Below are positions 17,314-25,264 of a stretch of 48,820 nt of DNA, one piece after another. Origin of the DNA: Haloarcula sebkhae (GTDB lineage Archaea > Halobacteriota > Halobacteria > Halobacteriales > Haloarculaceae); NCBI RefSeq assembly GCF_014647415.1, contig NZ_BMPD01000006.1, forward strand, positions 164,181-213,000, read 5' to 3'. The position numbers and the translations under genes are program-made. Below the pieces are notes generated by a model. The model did no database searches, was not told where the DNA came from, and saw only the letters and a list, made by a program, of their open reading frames with translations. How positions within the stretch are numbered: position 1 is the first letter of the stretch; each line of letters opens with the position of its first letter.

Positions 17314-17498
17314 GTTGCTCCAGCGATCAGTACAGGTGGTGCAGTGAGCATCCACACGAGCGGAGTGAGTGCAGTATCCTGAACGCGAGCGAATCGAATG
17401 CACGCCCGAGGCAGGAAAAGGTAGCTTCCCAGACTCTCTGAACGGCTATTTCACCGAAAACAGCGTCCGACCAGTAGAGTTCAACAGTGTCGCTGAAG

Positions 17499-18227
17499 CT
17501 ACTTTTCGGGCATCCACGCTGGCCGGGGGACCGTCGCGTTTCCAAACTCAGAAACGTCGTATATCGTCTGGTGAGTGAACTTCTCGTTCCCTCTCGTGAT
17601 ATTGTATTCTGCGATATATCCTTCCTCAGCAACAATGATGTGCCCGGTTGCGGTATTGGCTGGGACAAAGTCAGGGTCTCTGATACCAGTCACAGTGTAT
17701 CTGACAGCTGTCGTCCCCTCAACAATAACAGTCTCTGTCGCGTTTATTTCGAGACTCAGCAAGGGCCGTCGAAGTCCCTCGTGCGAGGCGACACGGTCTC
17801 GTTCCCAATCCTCACCGGGACGCTGTTCCAACTCGCCTGATATTCGATCATACTTGTACACACCATCAGCGTTATAATATGTGTGTGAGTCCGTACCGTA
17901 CCTCGTATCGACAAACCGCATTTCGGCGGTGCCAGCATCGGCATCGAGCGTTCGCACTATCGTTTGGTTCGTGCCTCCGCTGATAGTAACCAACCGGCTT
18001 TTGTGAGAGGTATTCTTCACTGCCTCAGAGTGCGTTTGCAGTGCAGTAGAGACGTTTGAGACTGTTATCCCCTCCTGAGACCACCCCGGTGGATAGGAAA
18101 AGTTTTCGACCGTCGAGTCGGGAGTCTGGGTCTGGTGGTCTGTGGTAGGTACCCCAGCACAACCAGCCAAGAGGATGACAACAGCCAGTGTTATCGCAGG
18201 GAGGGCATCTTGAGGGCGGTTGACCAT
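17499..18227 (-). CDS. Lipoprotein of unknown function
   Basis: The 242-residue protein starts with a hydrophobic signal and a lipobox (VVILLAGCAG, Cys near residue 22), followed by the Thr/Ser/Gln-rich linker common in haloarchaeal surface lipoproteins. The mature part has beta-rich segments such as YYNADGVYKYDR and TGHIIVAEEGYIAEYNI and many N-glycosylation sequons (NVS, NTS, NQT, NAT, NIT). The overall plan, an outer-surface domain with a YT/TYYN..GVYKY pattern, recalls a large haloarchaeal lipoprotein family of unknown function that resembles LolA/LppX folds. I cannot assign a ligand. The gene stands alone. Confidence 0.65.
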   Translation of the reverse strand: MVNRPQDALPAITLAVVILLAGCAGVPTTDHQTQTPDSTVENFSYPPGWSQEGITVSNVSTALQTHSEAVKNTSHKSRLVTISGGTNQTIVRTLDADAGTAEMRFVDTRYGTDSHTYYNADGVYKYDRISGELEQRPGEDWERDRVASHEGLRRPLLSLEINATETVIVEGTTAVRYTVTGIRDPDFVPANTATGHIIVAEEGYIAEYNITRGNEKFTHQTIYDVSEFGNATVPRPAWMPEK

Positions 18228-18405
18228 ATCAGCACAAATTAGCTACCAGTAAAGATGCTTGTGATCGCTCTCTATCAGGACAAGCAATGTATTCGAGATA
18301 GGTCCGTATCGATTGGATAGCCGAATTTGGACGAAAATCAGTTACTGGTGCTCAGAAAGCAGGTCTACCTTGGATCTGGTTCACTCGCTTTCACAGGTAA
18401 TTTTC

Positions 18406-18768
18406 TCAGGCTGGATCAACAGGTCCCACATACTGGCTCGTGATCGTGTCACTGTCTCGCCACTGCAAATAGTAAATTACGGTCATCGATAGTCTTCGTG
18501 GTAAGCGTACCCGCTATTTGTGAAATCTCTGCCTTCTCACGCGCCTCGGAAAGTTGGTCCTCCCAGTCATCTTCGTCCCAGTCCTCCGGTGTGTCGGGCT
18601 AGTCTGTGGATTGATCGCCCGTTTCGGCTGCCACTTCTAGGTCTGCACAGAGTGTCTCGATATCCTCGATGCTCGTTCGTATATCTCAGTCAACTCTGGG
18701 GGGATCGAGTCACGGTCAATGGCTCGGCGTTTTTCGAATCCGGTCTCGGCATGGGCGCGATCGGGCAT
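18406..18768 (-). pseudogene. Decayed gene related to DUF6788-like proteins
   Basis: On the minus strand three successive frames rebuild one small acidic protein. It begins at ATG 18768 (MPDRAHAETGFEKRRAID), shifts frame near the ELTEIYERA segment into EDIETLCADLEVAAETGD, meets an in-frame stop, resumes as DTPEDWDEDDWEDQLSEARE and AGTLTTKTIDD, then shifts again into YYLQWRDSDTITSQYVGP and stops at 18406. The last part has the Y-Y-L-Q-W-R...Y-V-G pattern of small haloarchaeal proteins of the DUF6788 type. At least two frameshifts and one stop make it a clear pseudogene. The family name is tentative. Confidence 0.55.
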
Positions 18769-18914
18769 GTGCTAACCAACGCACTCTCATTAGTTGTCGG
18801 TTGTGTTGGTTAGCTACGTGGAAGTGCGATTACGGTCGGTTACAAGCTAGCATTATCCCTGCTCCAGCGATTGGTCAGGATTCTCGAAGACGGCGGTCAA
18901 TTATACGTGGTGGC

Positions 18915-19409
18915 TCAGATCTTTCTCACTGCGGAAAAAGCTGCAAAGAGAGCGAATAATCCACCAATGCCGATAGCTATGATTGGTGCACTCGATGTTT
19001 TGTTCTTTAGAAACGCATCTCCTGGCTCGTCTGGCGACACATATGCAGTCGTCTGTGTTCCCTGTTCGTAATCTTCAACCGCTGATTCGGCTGCTGATCG
19101 TGTCTCATAATTACGCTCAATATTCGCTGGATAGAGTTTTGTTCCAGTGTATTTTGTCCCATTGTACGTGTATTCAAATTCGACGGTTGGTTCGTACTCT
19201 ACGCCCGGGTTCGATGATGTGCCACTATCTGTCTCGATGCTGAGTTCTGTGACGGTCGCGTCCACTTCAACCGAATTTCGAACCGCTTCGGTCTGCTGGA
19301 CGTAGTCAAATCCGCCGTAGCCGGCGATAGCAATACCGACAAGCATGTATAGTACTGCGCCGCCCAGGGTATCAGGACCGTTCACACTGAGATCTGAATC
19401 CTTGGCCAT
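18915..19409 (-). CDS. DUF3592-like membrane protein
   Basis: The protein has 164 residues: an N-terminal helix (GGAVLYMLVGIAIAGYG, about 15-31), a beta-rich outer domain with PTVEFEYTYNGTKYTG and YPANIE, and a C-terminal helix (APIIAIGIGGLFALFAAF). The Y-x-P-x-V-x-F-x-Y...G pattern, the NPGD-like loop (SPDEPGDAFL) and the final helix are typical of DUF3592 proteins, whose function is unknown. I chose ATG 19409 because upstream codons (from 19460) look unrelated and basic. It is single, without operon partners. Confidence 0.65.
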   Translation of the reverse strand: MAKDSDLSVNGPDTLGGAVLYMLVGIAIAGYGGFDYVQQTEAVRNSVEVDATVTELSIETDSGTSSNPGVEYEPTVEFEYTYNGTKYTGTKLYPANIERNYETRSAAESAVEDYEQGTQTTAYVSPDEPGDAFLKNKTSSAPIIAIGIGGLFALFAAFSAVRKI

Positions 19410-19460
19410 ACTACCAGCCCCCTTCAGATTCTTCGGACGTTCTCGGCACCCAATTGTCAC

Positions 19461-19851
19461 CGCAGTCCCTGAGTAATTGTGGACTAGCTCGCTTCTGTAA
19501 CTGAACGTGACAGGGCAAGCAGGGGGTGTCTACAGTTCGGATATAATGCCGTGAGAGTGGACCGTGGGGCCTCTGGAGGGCGGAATTCACAACGTAGCAT
19601 CCTGTTCTCTAGTCACTAAAAAGATGTTATAGAACAGTTTGCATACCCTCAACAGCGCCTTCTATCAGATGGTTAATACAAACGGTACTGCCCAGTTGAG
19701 CCAGTTTGAGACGTGAGCAGTTCGTGTCCGTTTGCCCATTTGCTACCAGACAATCTGCTACCTGTCTTTCGAGTGGTTGGGTAGTATCGGACCCGATTTC
19801 ACTCTGAGGATTGATGACGCTACGAATGAGTTGTTACGTTCCAAAACAGTT
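19461..19851. other. Intergenic region upstream of the iron-binding-protein gene
   Basis: No gene is visible in these roughly 390 bases. The right end leads into a TATA-like element (CAATATTTT) and an iron-box palindrome. Confidence 0.5.
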
Positions 19852-19859
19852 TTCAATAT

Positions 19860-19873
19860 TTAGGTTGGCCTAA
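19860..19873 (+). promoter_or_regulatory. Iron-box palindrome (DtxR/SirR/Idr-like operator)
   Basis: TTAGGTTGGCCTAA is a 14-base inverted repeat with TTAGG/CCTAA arms. It sits between a TATA-like element (about 19853-19860) and the GTG start at 19879, where bound repressor would block transcription. Close relatives occur at 39721, 40996 and 41027. The arms match the operator type of DtxR-family metal regulators. Confidence 0.75.
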
Positions 19874-19878
19874 ATCGT

Positions 19879-21063
19879 GTGCAAGACAATTCCACCGGCT
19901 CTCGTACATCGACGCGACGAGATCTCATTAAGTACGGCAGCGCCCTCGTCGGTAGCGGATTGCTCGCTGGTTGTACCGATGGGGATGGCTCCCAGTCCAA
20001 CACGAATGAGTCGGGTTCTATACAGACCACGACCAGGACTTCTGACACGACCACGGCTGATAGTTCGTACTCAGTGTCGATAGAACCAGCCGGCGAAGTG
20101 ACCTTCGAGTCCGTTCCCGAAACGTGGGTCGCAGAAAACGCCAGTTGGGGAGACATGGGTGTCGCACTCGGTTTGGAGAAGCCGAGCGCGGTCGTCCTCA
20201 CGGGTGAGTACCGGACATGGGCATACGAGGACATTCCGGGCCTGTCCACAAGCAAGGAAGATATGGTCTCGCTCTGGCAGGACGGGATTTCCAAGGAGAC
20301 GCTTCTGGAAATCGATAGCGGCGTCCATTTTATCGACCCGAACTATATGACTAATCTCATCCCCAACTGGGAACGTGCGGATGTTACGGAGATGGCTGAC
20401 CGAATCTCTCCGTTCTGTGGCAACACGAGTTTCTCGACGTATCCGTGGCACGAAGACTATCCGTACTACTCGCTGTACGAGGCCACCGAGAAGGTCGCAC
20501 AGGTATTCCAGAGAATGGACCGTTTTGAGGCGCTTCAGACGCTCCACGACGAGACCATTTCGGGCATACAGGAACGATTGCCACCCGAAAGCGAGCGGCC
20601 GGCTATCGGGCTCCTCTCTCCAGCATCAACCGAACCGGAAAAATACTACCCCTACCGGCTCGATGACACGACCGCATACAAACACTGGCACGACCTCGGT
20701 GTGAGCGATGCTTTTGAAGCTTCAGACATCCAGAGTTTCACCTCAGACCGCGGCACCATCGATTATGAGACGCTATTGGAGGTTGATCCCGAGATTATGC
20801 TGTTCTACACAGACACGTATTGGACGCGCTCGGAATTCCGTGAGACGTATCTTACGTTCCTCCAGGGTCACAGCGTAGCGAGCCAACTTAGCGCAGTCCA
20901 GAACGGAGAAGTCTACCCGGCGGGCGGGATGTACCAGGGCCCAATTATCAACCTCGCAAAGACCGAGCGTGCTGCAAAACAGCTATTCTCCGATATCTTT
21001 GATCAAGACGAGCAACTGTTCAGCCGTCAACGAGTCGCCAATATTCGGAACGGAGATATCTAG
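19879..21063 (+). CDS. ABC transporter substrate-binding lipoprotein, iron/siderophore type
   Basis: The 394-residue protein has a Tat-type lipoprotein signal: STRRDLIKYG, a hydrophobic stretch, then the LLAGC lipobox. A Thr/Ser linker precedes a FepB/BtuF-like periplasmic-binding fold with FESVPETWV, ALGLEKPSAVVL, the long helix-backed Y-x-x-L-Y-E segment (YYSLYEATEKVAQVF) and a C-terminal NGEVYPAGG strand. It is closely similar in order and motifs to the protein at 38614-39714 (both have VTFE..P..WV, YYSLYEA, QGPIINL and RQRVA.I.NGD), so they are paralogs. No permease or ATPase is adjacent. I take the GTG at 19879 as start because it sits at leaderless distance from the promoter and iron box. 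Confidence 0.85.
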   Translation: MQDNSTGSRTSTRRDLIKYGSALVGSGLLAGCTDGDGSQSNTNESGSIQTTTRTSDTTTADSSYSVSIEPAGEVTFESVPETWVAENASWGDMGVALGLEKPSAVVLTGEYRTWAYEDIPGLSTSKEDMVSLWQDGISKETLLEIDSGVHFIDPNYMTNLIPNWERADVTEMADRISPFCGNTSFSTYPWHEDYPYYSLYEATEKVAQVFQRMDRFEALQTLHDETISGIQERLPPESERPAIGLLSPASTEPEKYYPYRLDDTTAYKHWHDLGVSDAFEASDIQSFTSDRGTIDYETLLEVDPEIMLFYTDTYWTRSEFRETYLTFLQGHSVASQLSAVQNGEVYPAGGMYQGPIINLAKTERAAKQLFSDIFDQDEQLFSRQRVANIRNGDI

Positions 21064-21070
21064 GCCGCTT

Positions 21071-21214
21071 AGCTGACTCTCGGCGTCACACCCGTTGTGA
21101 ACTGGGGAATCGCTGTGGTCGTTCCGTTCGTGTCACGACTACTCACTACACTTCTGGAAACAGGAGGTCATTCCCGGTTCCTGCAGCTGGCAGACAGCGG
21201 CGTCGGCGGCGACT
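21071..21214 (+). repeat. Inverted duplicate of the 46.3-46.4 kb segment
   Basis: About 130 bases match the reverse strand of 46308-46431 with only scattered differences. Both copies read V/M-NWGIAVV and LLTTLLETGG in one frame. In this copy the frame stops at 21216, so it is a truncated version of the longer frame at 46094-46414. Confidence 0.8.
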
Positions 21215-21333
21215 AGCCGTATGGATGCATTGTCGTCGTCCGGACCAGCGTGCCACTGGGCTCACCGGTAGCGGCGCACTCCTGCTGGTAGGGTTCCAGT
21301 CGTGATCGACACCGGGGTGAGTACTAAGATCGG

Positions 21334-21778
21334 TCATCCTTTGAGCACCGCCCGGCGCTCGACAGCAATATCGTGGGTACAGTCCCCGACCACATGACGG
21401 AGTCGCCACTGGCCCGTGTCTGGTGGCGCTGTATCGGTCGCAGGGTCCGGTGATGGACCGACACGGACCATCGGGGACATCAGTTCTCGCCTCCTTCGAA
21501 GGGTGGGGACGGCTGCTGTCGCGTTCTCCCAGTGCGTAGTCTGTGTGGGTGACGGTGAACGAAATGCGGTCATCAACCCGACCAAATGTCTGAGCCAGCT
21601 GTCGGCGTGTGGCTGTGTCCGGATCGGATGCTTGCAGTCTGTAGAGCGGTTCTGTTGGGAGGTCCGCCAGCAGTACATCCGTGGCGTGATCGTCGGTGAC
21701 GGAACTGACTAGCAACAGCGGCTCACTGTTGATGGTCGTGATAGCGACGATCTCGCCGACGGCCGACTGTGGAGTCAT
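21334..21778 (-). pseudogene. Frameshifted small hypothetical gene
   Basis: The minus-strand frame from ATG 21778 reads like a real protein for about 85 residues (SAVGEIVAITTINSEPLLLV, ATRRQLAQTFGRVDD, SFTVTHTDYALGE), then becomes Pro/Arg/Ser-rich. From about 21500 another frame reads DTGQWRLRHVVGDCTHDIAV and stops at 21334. Joining them gives about 145 residues. A single-base change near 21500-21525 would explain it. No known domain. It lies between two repeat-bearing segments, which supports a decayed mobile or accessory origin. Confidence 0.4.
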
Positions 21779-21784
21779 CGGCCT

Positions 21785-22045
21785 GCCTCCCGAGAACGTA
21801 CGTGTGAGTGTGTAGCTGTCGAATTATCGACAGACGGCAAGCGGATATCACAACCTCTTTTATTACCAACTGCATACCAGTCGGTTAGGTTCTGCCCCTC
21901 GCTCCATGTTTCCCTGATAGCCAGTTGTCCTATCGAATGTGTTGGGTGCAGGACCTGTCGCCTGCAACGGCGACATTGGGTGGTGCGTGGCACGCCGCTT
22001 TCCCCCGGCTGCCACCCGCCTTGCTGCTGCTCGGAATGTAAGAGT
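21785..22045 (-). repeat. Repeat unit 1 with hairpin
   Basis: This unit aligns with the window start (inverted) and with unit 2 about 277 bases to the right. It contains a perfect hairpin, CTGTCGA-ATTA-TCGACAG at 21816-21833, followed on the plus strand by GATATCACAA at 21844-21853, a string shared by all copies. The distal part shares TGGTGCGT and GCGACA with unit 2. Confidence 0.55.
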
Positions 22046-22096
22046 TGTGCAGTCGTTTCTGTGTTCTGTGGCTGGTGGTTCAGTCGGTTGTGGCTC

Positions 22097-22325
22097 GTCG
22101 GTAAACCGACAGACAGCGTGGGGATATCACAAACGTTTTCGTGACCACTCGTGTCAGGACTACATGGGTTCCGTGCCCTGTTCGATTCCATTGGATTCAT
22201 CCATCCTCCCAATTGTGTCGGGGCTGGAGCCTGTCGTCGACATCCACGACGGCGACAATGGATGGTGCGTTGCACCCCAACTCTCCCATCCCCTAGCAAC
22301 CCACCATTCTCTTTGCGCGACCAGT
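22097..22325 (-). repeat. Repeat unit 2 with hairpin
   Basis: A diverged tandem copy of unit 1. The hairpin position is kept but with a different sequence, GTCGG-TAAA-CCGAC at 22097-22110, followed by GGATATCACAA. Further shared strings are GGCGACA and GGTGCGT. No convincing protein frame is shared with unit 1. Confidence 0.5.
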
Positions 22326-22605
22326 AGCGACTGGTGTTCTGTGAGTGAGTGCGGAAACTGCGGCTCGCATTACGTGGTGTACCGGGAGTGGACGGACATC
22401 TGGAGTGTGGCGGTAGAGTATTGAGACGCTGTCGATCGCTAGCGGGAATGTCCTTCACTGGGAGTACAGTGTAGCTGAACGGCTCTGGTACCTAGTTAGG
22501 GCCACGCTCCGGTGTGTGCCCGTTCGCCTGGGACTCTGCTCGGCAGTCATTTATTGCTCGGGTACTTCCCTGAAACGACTACTCGGTAAGCCTGCACATT
22601 GACCA
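22326..22605. other. Intergenic region with no confident feature
   Basis: I see no gene, RNA or strong palindrome in this stretch. Confidence 0.4.
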
Positions 22606-22758
22606 CTAATCTGTCACCGAAGGATTATACTGATGTCCGCAATTCTCACACCGGTACACTGGCCGCCATCCACCACCTGTCACAAATCGCTTGGCGTAAG
22701 CGTCTACTGCTCCACATTCAGGACAGACTTCAGGTGGCTCAGTAAGATTATCGCCCAC
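22606..22758 (-). CDS. Zinc-ribbon microprotein
   Basis: A 50-residue frame begins at GTG 22758 and reads EPPEVCPECGAVDAYAKRF, then GWRPVYRCENCGHQY, and stops after VTD. Two CxxC pairs (CPEC and CENC) 23 residues apart form a classic zinc ribbon, and the spacing between them is that of a small knuckle pair. An in-frame TGA about 50 bases upstream rules out a much longer start. Haloarchaea encode many such small zinc-finger proteins, some involved in regulation or biofilm behaviour, but nothing here shows the partner. The codon pattern and intact motif favour a real gene, with a fragment of a larger one as the alternative. Confidence 0.55.
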   Translation of the reverse strand: MGDNLTEPPEVCPECGAVDAYAKRFVTGGGWRPVYRCENCGHQYNPSVTD

Positions 22759-22992
22759 AACCGCGATTCGCCACGTGTCAGTGTAAGCATTGGGCTGTAC
22801 TGATCAACTCTCAAGGCGATGAACAGACCGTCTCGCCAGAGTCGTTCTCTTACCGTGAGACGGACGCCTCGCCGCAGCAACCCGAGATAGCCCGAGACGA
22901 TGTGTCTGGCCACCGATGACTATCGCGAAGAATGATGCGGTCTAAAGTGTCTATGCAACAGGGATAACCACACGTTGGTCAAAGCGTAACCC

Positions 22993-23348
22993 ATGTCCCC
23001 AACCAAGTCCCTCGTATTCGCTCTGTTCTGTGGTCTCGCTGTCGGCGGTCTTGTCTACCGATTCTTGCTTCCGGATTGGTTCTTCGCGCTCGGCATTGCA
23101 GCAGTGTACGCCGGTAGTGTGTACTTTTATTTCTCGTTCGATATCCCGTTGCTAGAAGAACATATCACGTTTCGGAAACATCCACACAGACTTGGCCATG
23201 CAGTTGGGATGTTCGGGCTGAGTATAAGTCCAGTAGCACTCATCGAATACGTTGACCTACAAGGACCCGAGGTCGTCGGAGTTCCGTCTGGATCACTGGT
23301 GTGGTTGCCTACCTTTTCTTGGTGTCACTCGCTCAAAGCCAAGAGTAA
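22993..23348 (+). pseudogene. Frameshifted small membrane protein
   Basis: The frame from ATG 22993 encodes three hydrophobic helices (LVFALFCGLAVGGLVYRFLL, FFALGIAAVYAGSVYFYFSF and AVGMFGLSISPVALIEYV) and then turns into a non-membrane Trp/Ser/Lys-rich tail. In another frame the DNA from 23292 reads ITGVVAYLFLVSLAQSQE and stops at 23346-23348, an obvious fourth helix ending. One base missing near 23275-23292 explains this. The intact protein would be about 118 residues with four helices. The function is unknown. This could be a natural mutation or an assembly error. Confidence 0.6.
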
Positions 23349-23485
23349 TATTGGCAACTCAGACAGACCAGTGCCTTATCCATAACTGTCGGTAACTGGC
23401 TCTCCCGGCAGGATTGCAGACAGCCTGAGTATCACAACTGGAAATGTGTGGGGCGGATTAATATACACTAAGGCGAGACTATGTG

Positions 23486-23887
23486 ATGATGGCACAATCG
23501 ATTTCAGAGTTTGTCGAGTATGAGGAACAAGACGGCGTTGGTATCTGGTATATTGAAGATATGCCTGCAGCCGTCGAGAGCGGCGACATGGAACAAGCCG
23601 AACAACACTATGTTGAGACAGCAAGCGATCCAGATATGTATAGTGTCATCGTTGAAATCGGGAACGTAGAAAACGCTAACCGCGAGGTTCTTGAGCATGT
23701 CAATAAGAACTGGACTGAAGTGTCCGAAGAATCTGGCGTCAAAACGACTGCATATGTCGCTGATGGGCTGTCACGTCTAGCAATTAGCCAGAACAATGAA
23801 GCTAAGAGCGTCACGACAAAAGGATTTGAAGACTTTGACGACGCGCTTGAGTGGGCTCAGGAGCAACAGCAGAAGTTCATGGACTAA
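23486..23887 (+). CDS. STAS/SpoIIAA-like small protein
   Basis: The 133-residue soluble acidic protein has an alternating beta-alpha plan: GVGIWYIEDMPAAVES, MYSVIVEIGNVENANREVLEHVN and GVKTTAYVADGLSRLAI, then a helical end (FDDALEWAQEQQQKFM). The order of strands and the V-I-V-E-I-G strand followed by a helix recall SpoIIAA/STAS-fold proteins, which bind ligands or partner kinases, but the match is by eye only. A TATA-like TTAATATACA near 23459 gives a short or absent leader. Overlapping starts GTG 23483, ATG 23486 and ATG 23489 are all possible. No operon partner. Confidence 0.65.
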   Translation: MMAQSISEFVEYEEQDGVGIWYIEDMPAAVESGDMEQAEQHYVETASDPDMYSVIVEIGNVENANREVLEHVNKNWTEVSEESGVKTTAYVADGLSRLAISQNNEAKSVTTKGFEDFDDALEWAQEQQQKFMD

Positions 23888-24012
23888 GACGGTTTAGCTT
23901 TGAAGTCACTATCCGTCTGTGAGTATGTATTACGGTCGGTACGATAGCCCCCATTTGTGTGGCGGCGACGATCTACTTGATGATGGGGCCGTCGAAATCG
24001 AGGACATAATGG

Positions 24013-24186
24013 ATGAGCGTCAAGGTGTCCATCGAGACCCCAGAGAAGTCGACGCAGCTTCAGAAATCAAACAGGGCCGCTGCCGTCGAACGCCTTCCGA
24101 CAGGCGTAGCGATTCTGGTTGATCGCCTGTACACGTCTATCGAAACACGGACAGTAGATTATAAACAAACCTATTTCTCCATATAA
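24013..24186 (+). CDS. Possible small protein or remnant
   Basis: This 57-residue frame (VKVSIETPEKSTQLQ, then AAAVERLPTGVAILVDRLYT) has GC-rich third positions for its first 45 codons, unlike the competing frame that starts at 23919. An in-frame TAA lies just before the ATG. In the same frame upstream, 23930-24006 encodes a hydrophobic stretch (GTIAPICVAATIYLMMG), so both may be pieces of an older gene. Function unknown. Confidence 0.3.
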   Translation: MSVKVSIETPEKSTQLQKSNRAAAVERLPTGVAILVDRLYTSIETRTVDYKQTYFSI

Positions 24187-24506
24187 CTCTAAGACCAACT
24201 ACAACGAAGATACATCTCACTTATACCTCAGATCTGTGTCTAAAATATTACTAATAGCCAGCAAATCATGTATATTTGTCTTCGGATACGAAAATATGGA
24301 AGCAAAATGCTGTTGAGTGCGAATTTCTGCAAACACAAACGCAAGAACATAAGCACCCTAAACTGCTCCAGCACCGCGAAAGAAGAAATTGACAACGATT
24401 GGCTCAGACCTGTCAGCTTTACATAGAATCAGCTCATCCGAACGCGAGCCAAATGATAGTACGCACGTTTAATAGTCGGCATCCCTTTGATTCGGGTAGA
24501 CACAGT
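24187..24506. other. AT-rich intergenic region before rdfA
   Basis: The region is clearly richer in A and T than its surroundings and contains several TATA-like strings (ATATAACTC, TAAAATATTAC, CATGTATATTTG). No gene is supported. It probably holds the rdfA promoter, though which element is used cannot be told. Confidence 0.45.
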
Positions 24507-25262
24507 ATGGGATGCAAGGTCGAGACACTGGCTGACCGGTATGACCTCACCGCCCCTGGGTCAGGGGACCACTCTCTCGACGAGTATCTCGTGGCTCGCT
24601 GGACCGGCCGTGACGGACGATCAGCGGACGGGTACAAATCGCTCACGGAGTGGTTCAACAAACGGGTTCTCAAAGAGCTATACGCCGAAGTAGATCGGGA
24701 AACACTGGGTGTCCATCTGGACCGTGAGTACGAACTCATCACCGGTGATGACGACGTAGCGTACGACGAGCTGGCGGCCGCGCTTGCTGCTGATGGACTC
24801 GACGTCGAGCGTATCGAGAACGAACTCATCTCTTGGAGCACGATGCGCCATCATCTCAAGGGATGCCTCGAAGCGGACAAAAACACTAACGAGGCGAAGA
24901 CTGACTGGGAGTCAAACACCGTCGAGGTCGCCCGACAGCAGACCGAGGAAAAGGCCCAGTCGGTTCTCTCTTCGCTGGCATCGAAGGAGCGACTCGCAGA
25001 TGCTGAGTCCGCCGAAGTAGATGTCCAGGTAAAACTCGGCTGTTCGGACTGTTCCGTTCGGGTCCCGTTCGACGAGGCGGTCGAGCGTGGCTACGTCTGT
25101 GAACAGCACGTCTCGGATGAAGACGAGAAAGAGACTACCGTGGATAGCTGGAAGAACACTCTCTCGTCGGTGATTACACCATACGGTGCGGTCGAAGCGG
25201 TTCAGTGTCTAATACTCGAAGAACCATCTCTCTTGGAGACACTCCTACTCCCGGCCTTCTGA
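24507..25262 (+). CDS. rdfA: Rod-determining factor RdfA-like protein
   Basis: The 251-residue protein matches the RdfA pattern: KVETLADRYDL, then HSLDEYLVARWTGRDG, SLTEWFNKRVLKELYAEV and YELITGDDDVAYDELAAAL. Near the C-terminus CSDCSVRVPFDEAVERGYVC supplies two closely spaced Cys pairs that may bind zinc. RdfA was found in Haloferax volcanii as a regulator of rod formation. I chose ATG 24507 over the open frame from 24399, because the family begins at this point and the upstream codons look non-coding. The SMC-related gene starts two bases after its stop, so the pair forms an operon. Confidence 0.8.
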   Translation: MGCKVETLADRYDLTAPGSGDHSLDEYLVARWTGRDGRSADGYKSLTEWFNKRVLKELYAEVDRETLGVHLDREYELITGDDDVAYDELAAALAADGLDVERIENELISWSTMRHHLKGCLEADKNTNEAKTDWESNTVEVARQQTEEKAQSVLSSLASKERLADAESAEVDVQVKLGCSDCSVRVPFDEAVERGYVCEQHVSDEDEKETTVDSWKNTLSSVITPYGAVEAVQCLILEEPSLLETLLLPAF

Positions 25263-25264
25263 AT

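Noticed and set aside
17455-17520. String with GTTGAA-like and CTGTTTTC-like parts, similar in feel to one at 46571-46600, as an insertion-sequence end
   Set aside because: No transposase, matching second end or target duplication is visible, and the match is too short.
18733-18750. TTCGAATCC string resembling a tRNA T-loop
   Set aside because: The flanking bases do not form the T-stem or any cloverleaf, and the DNA belongs to the decayed gene at 18406-18768.
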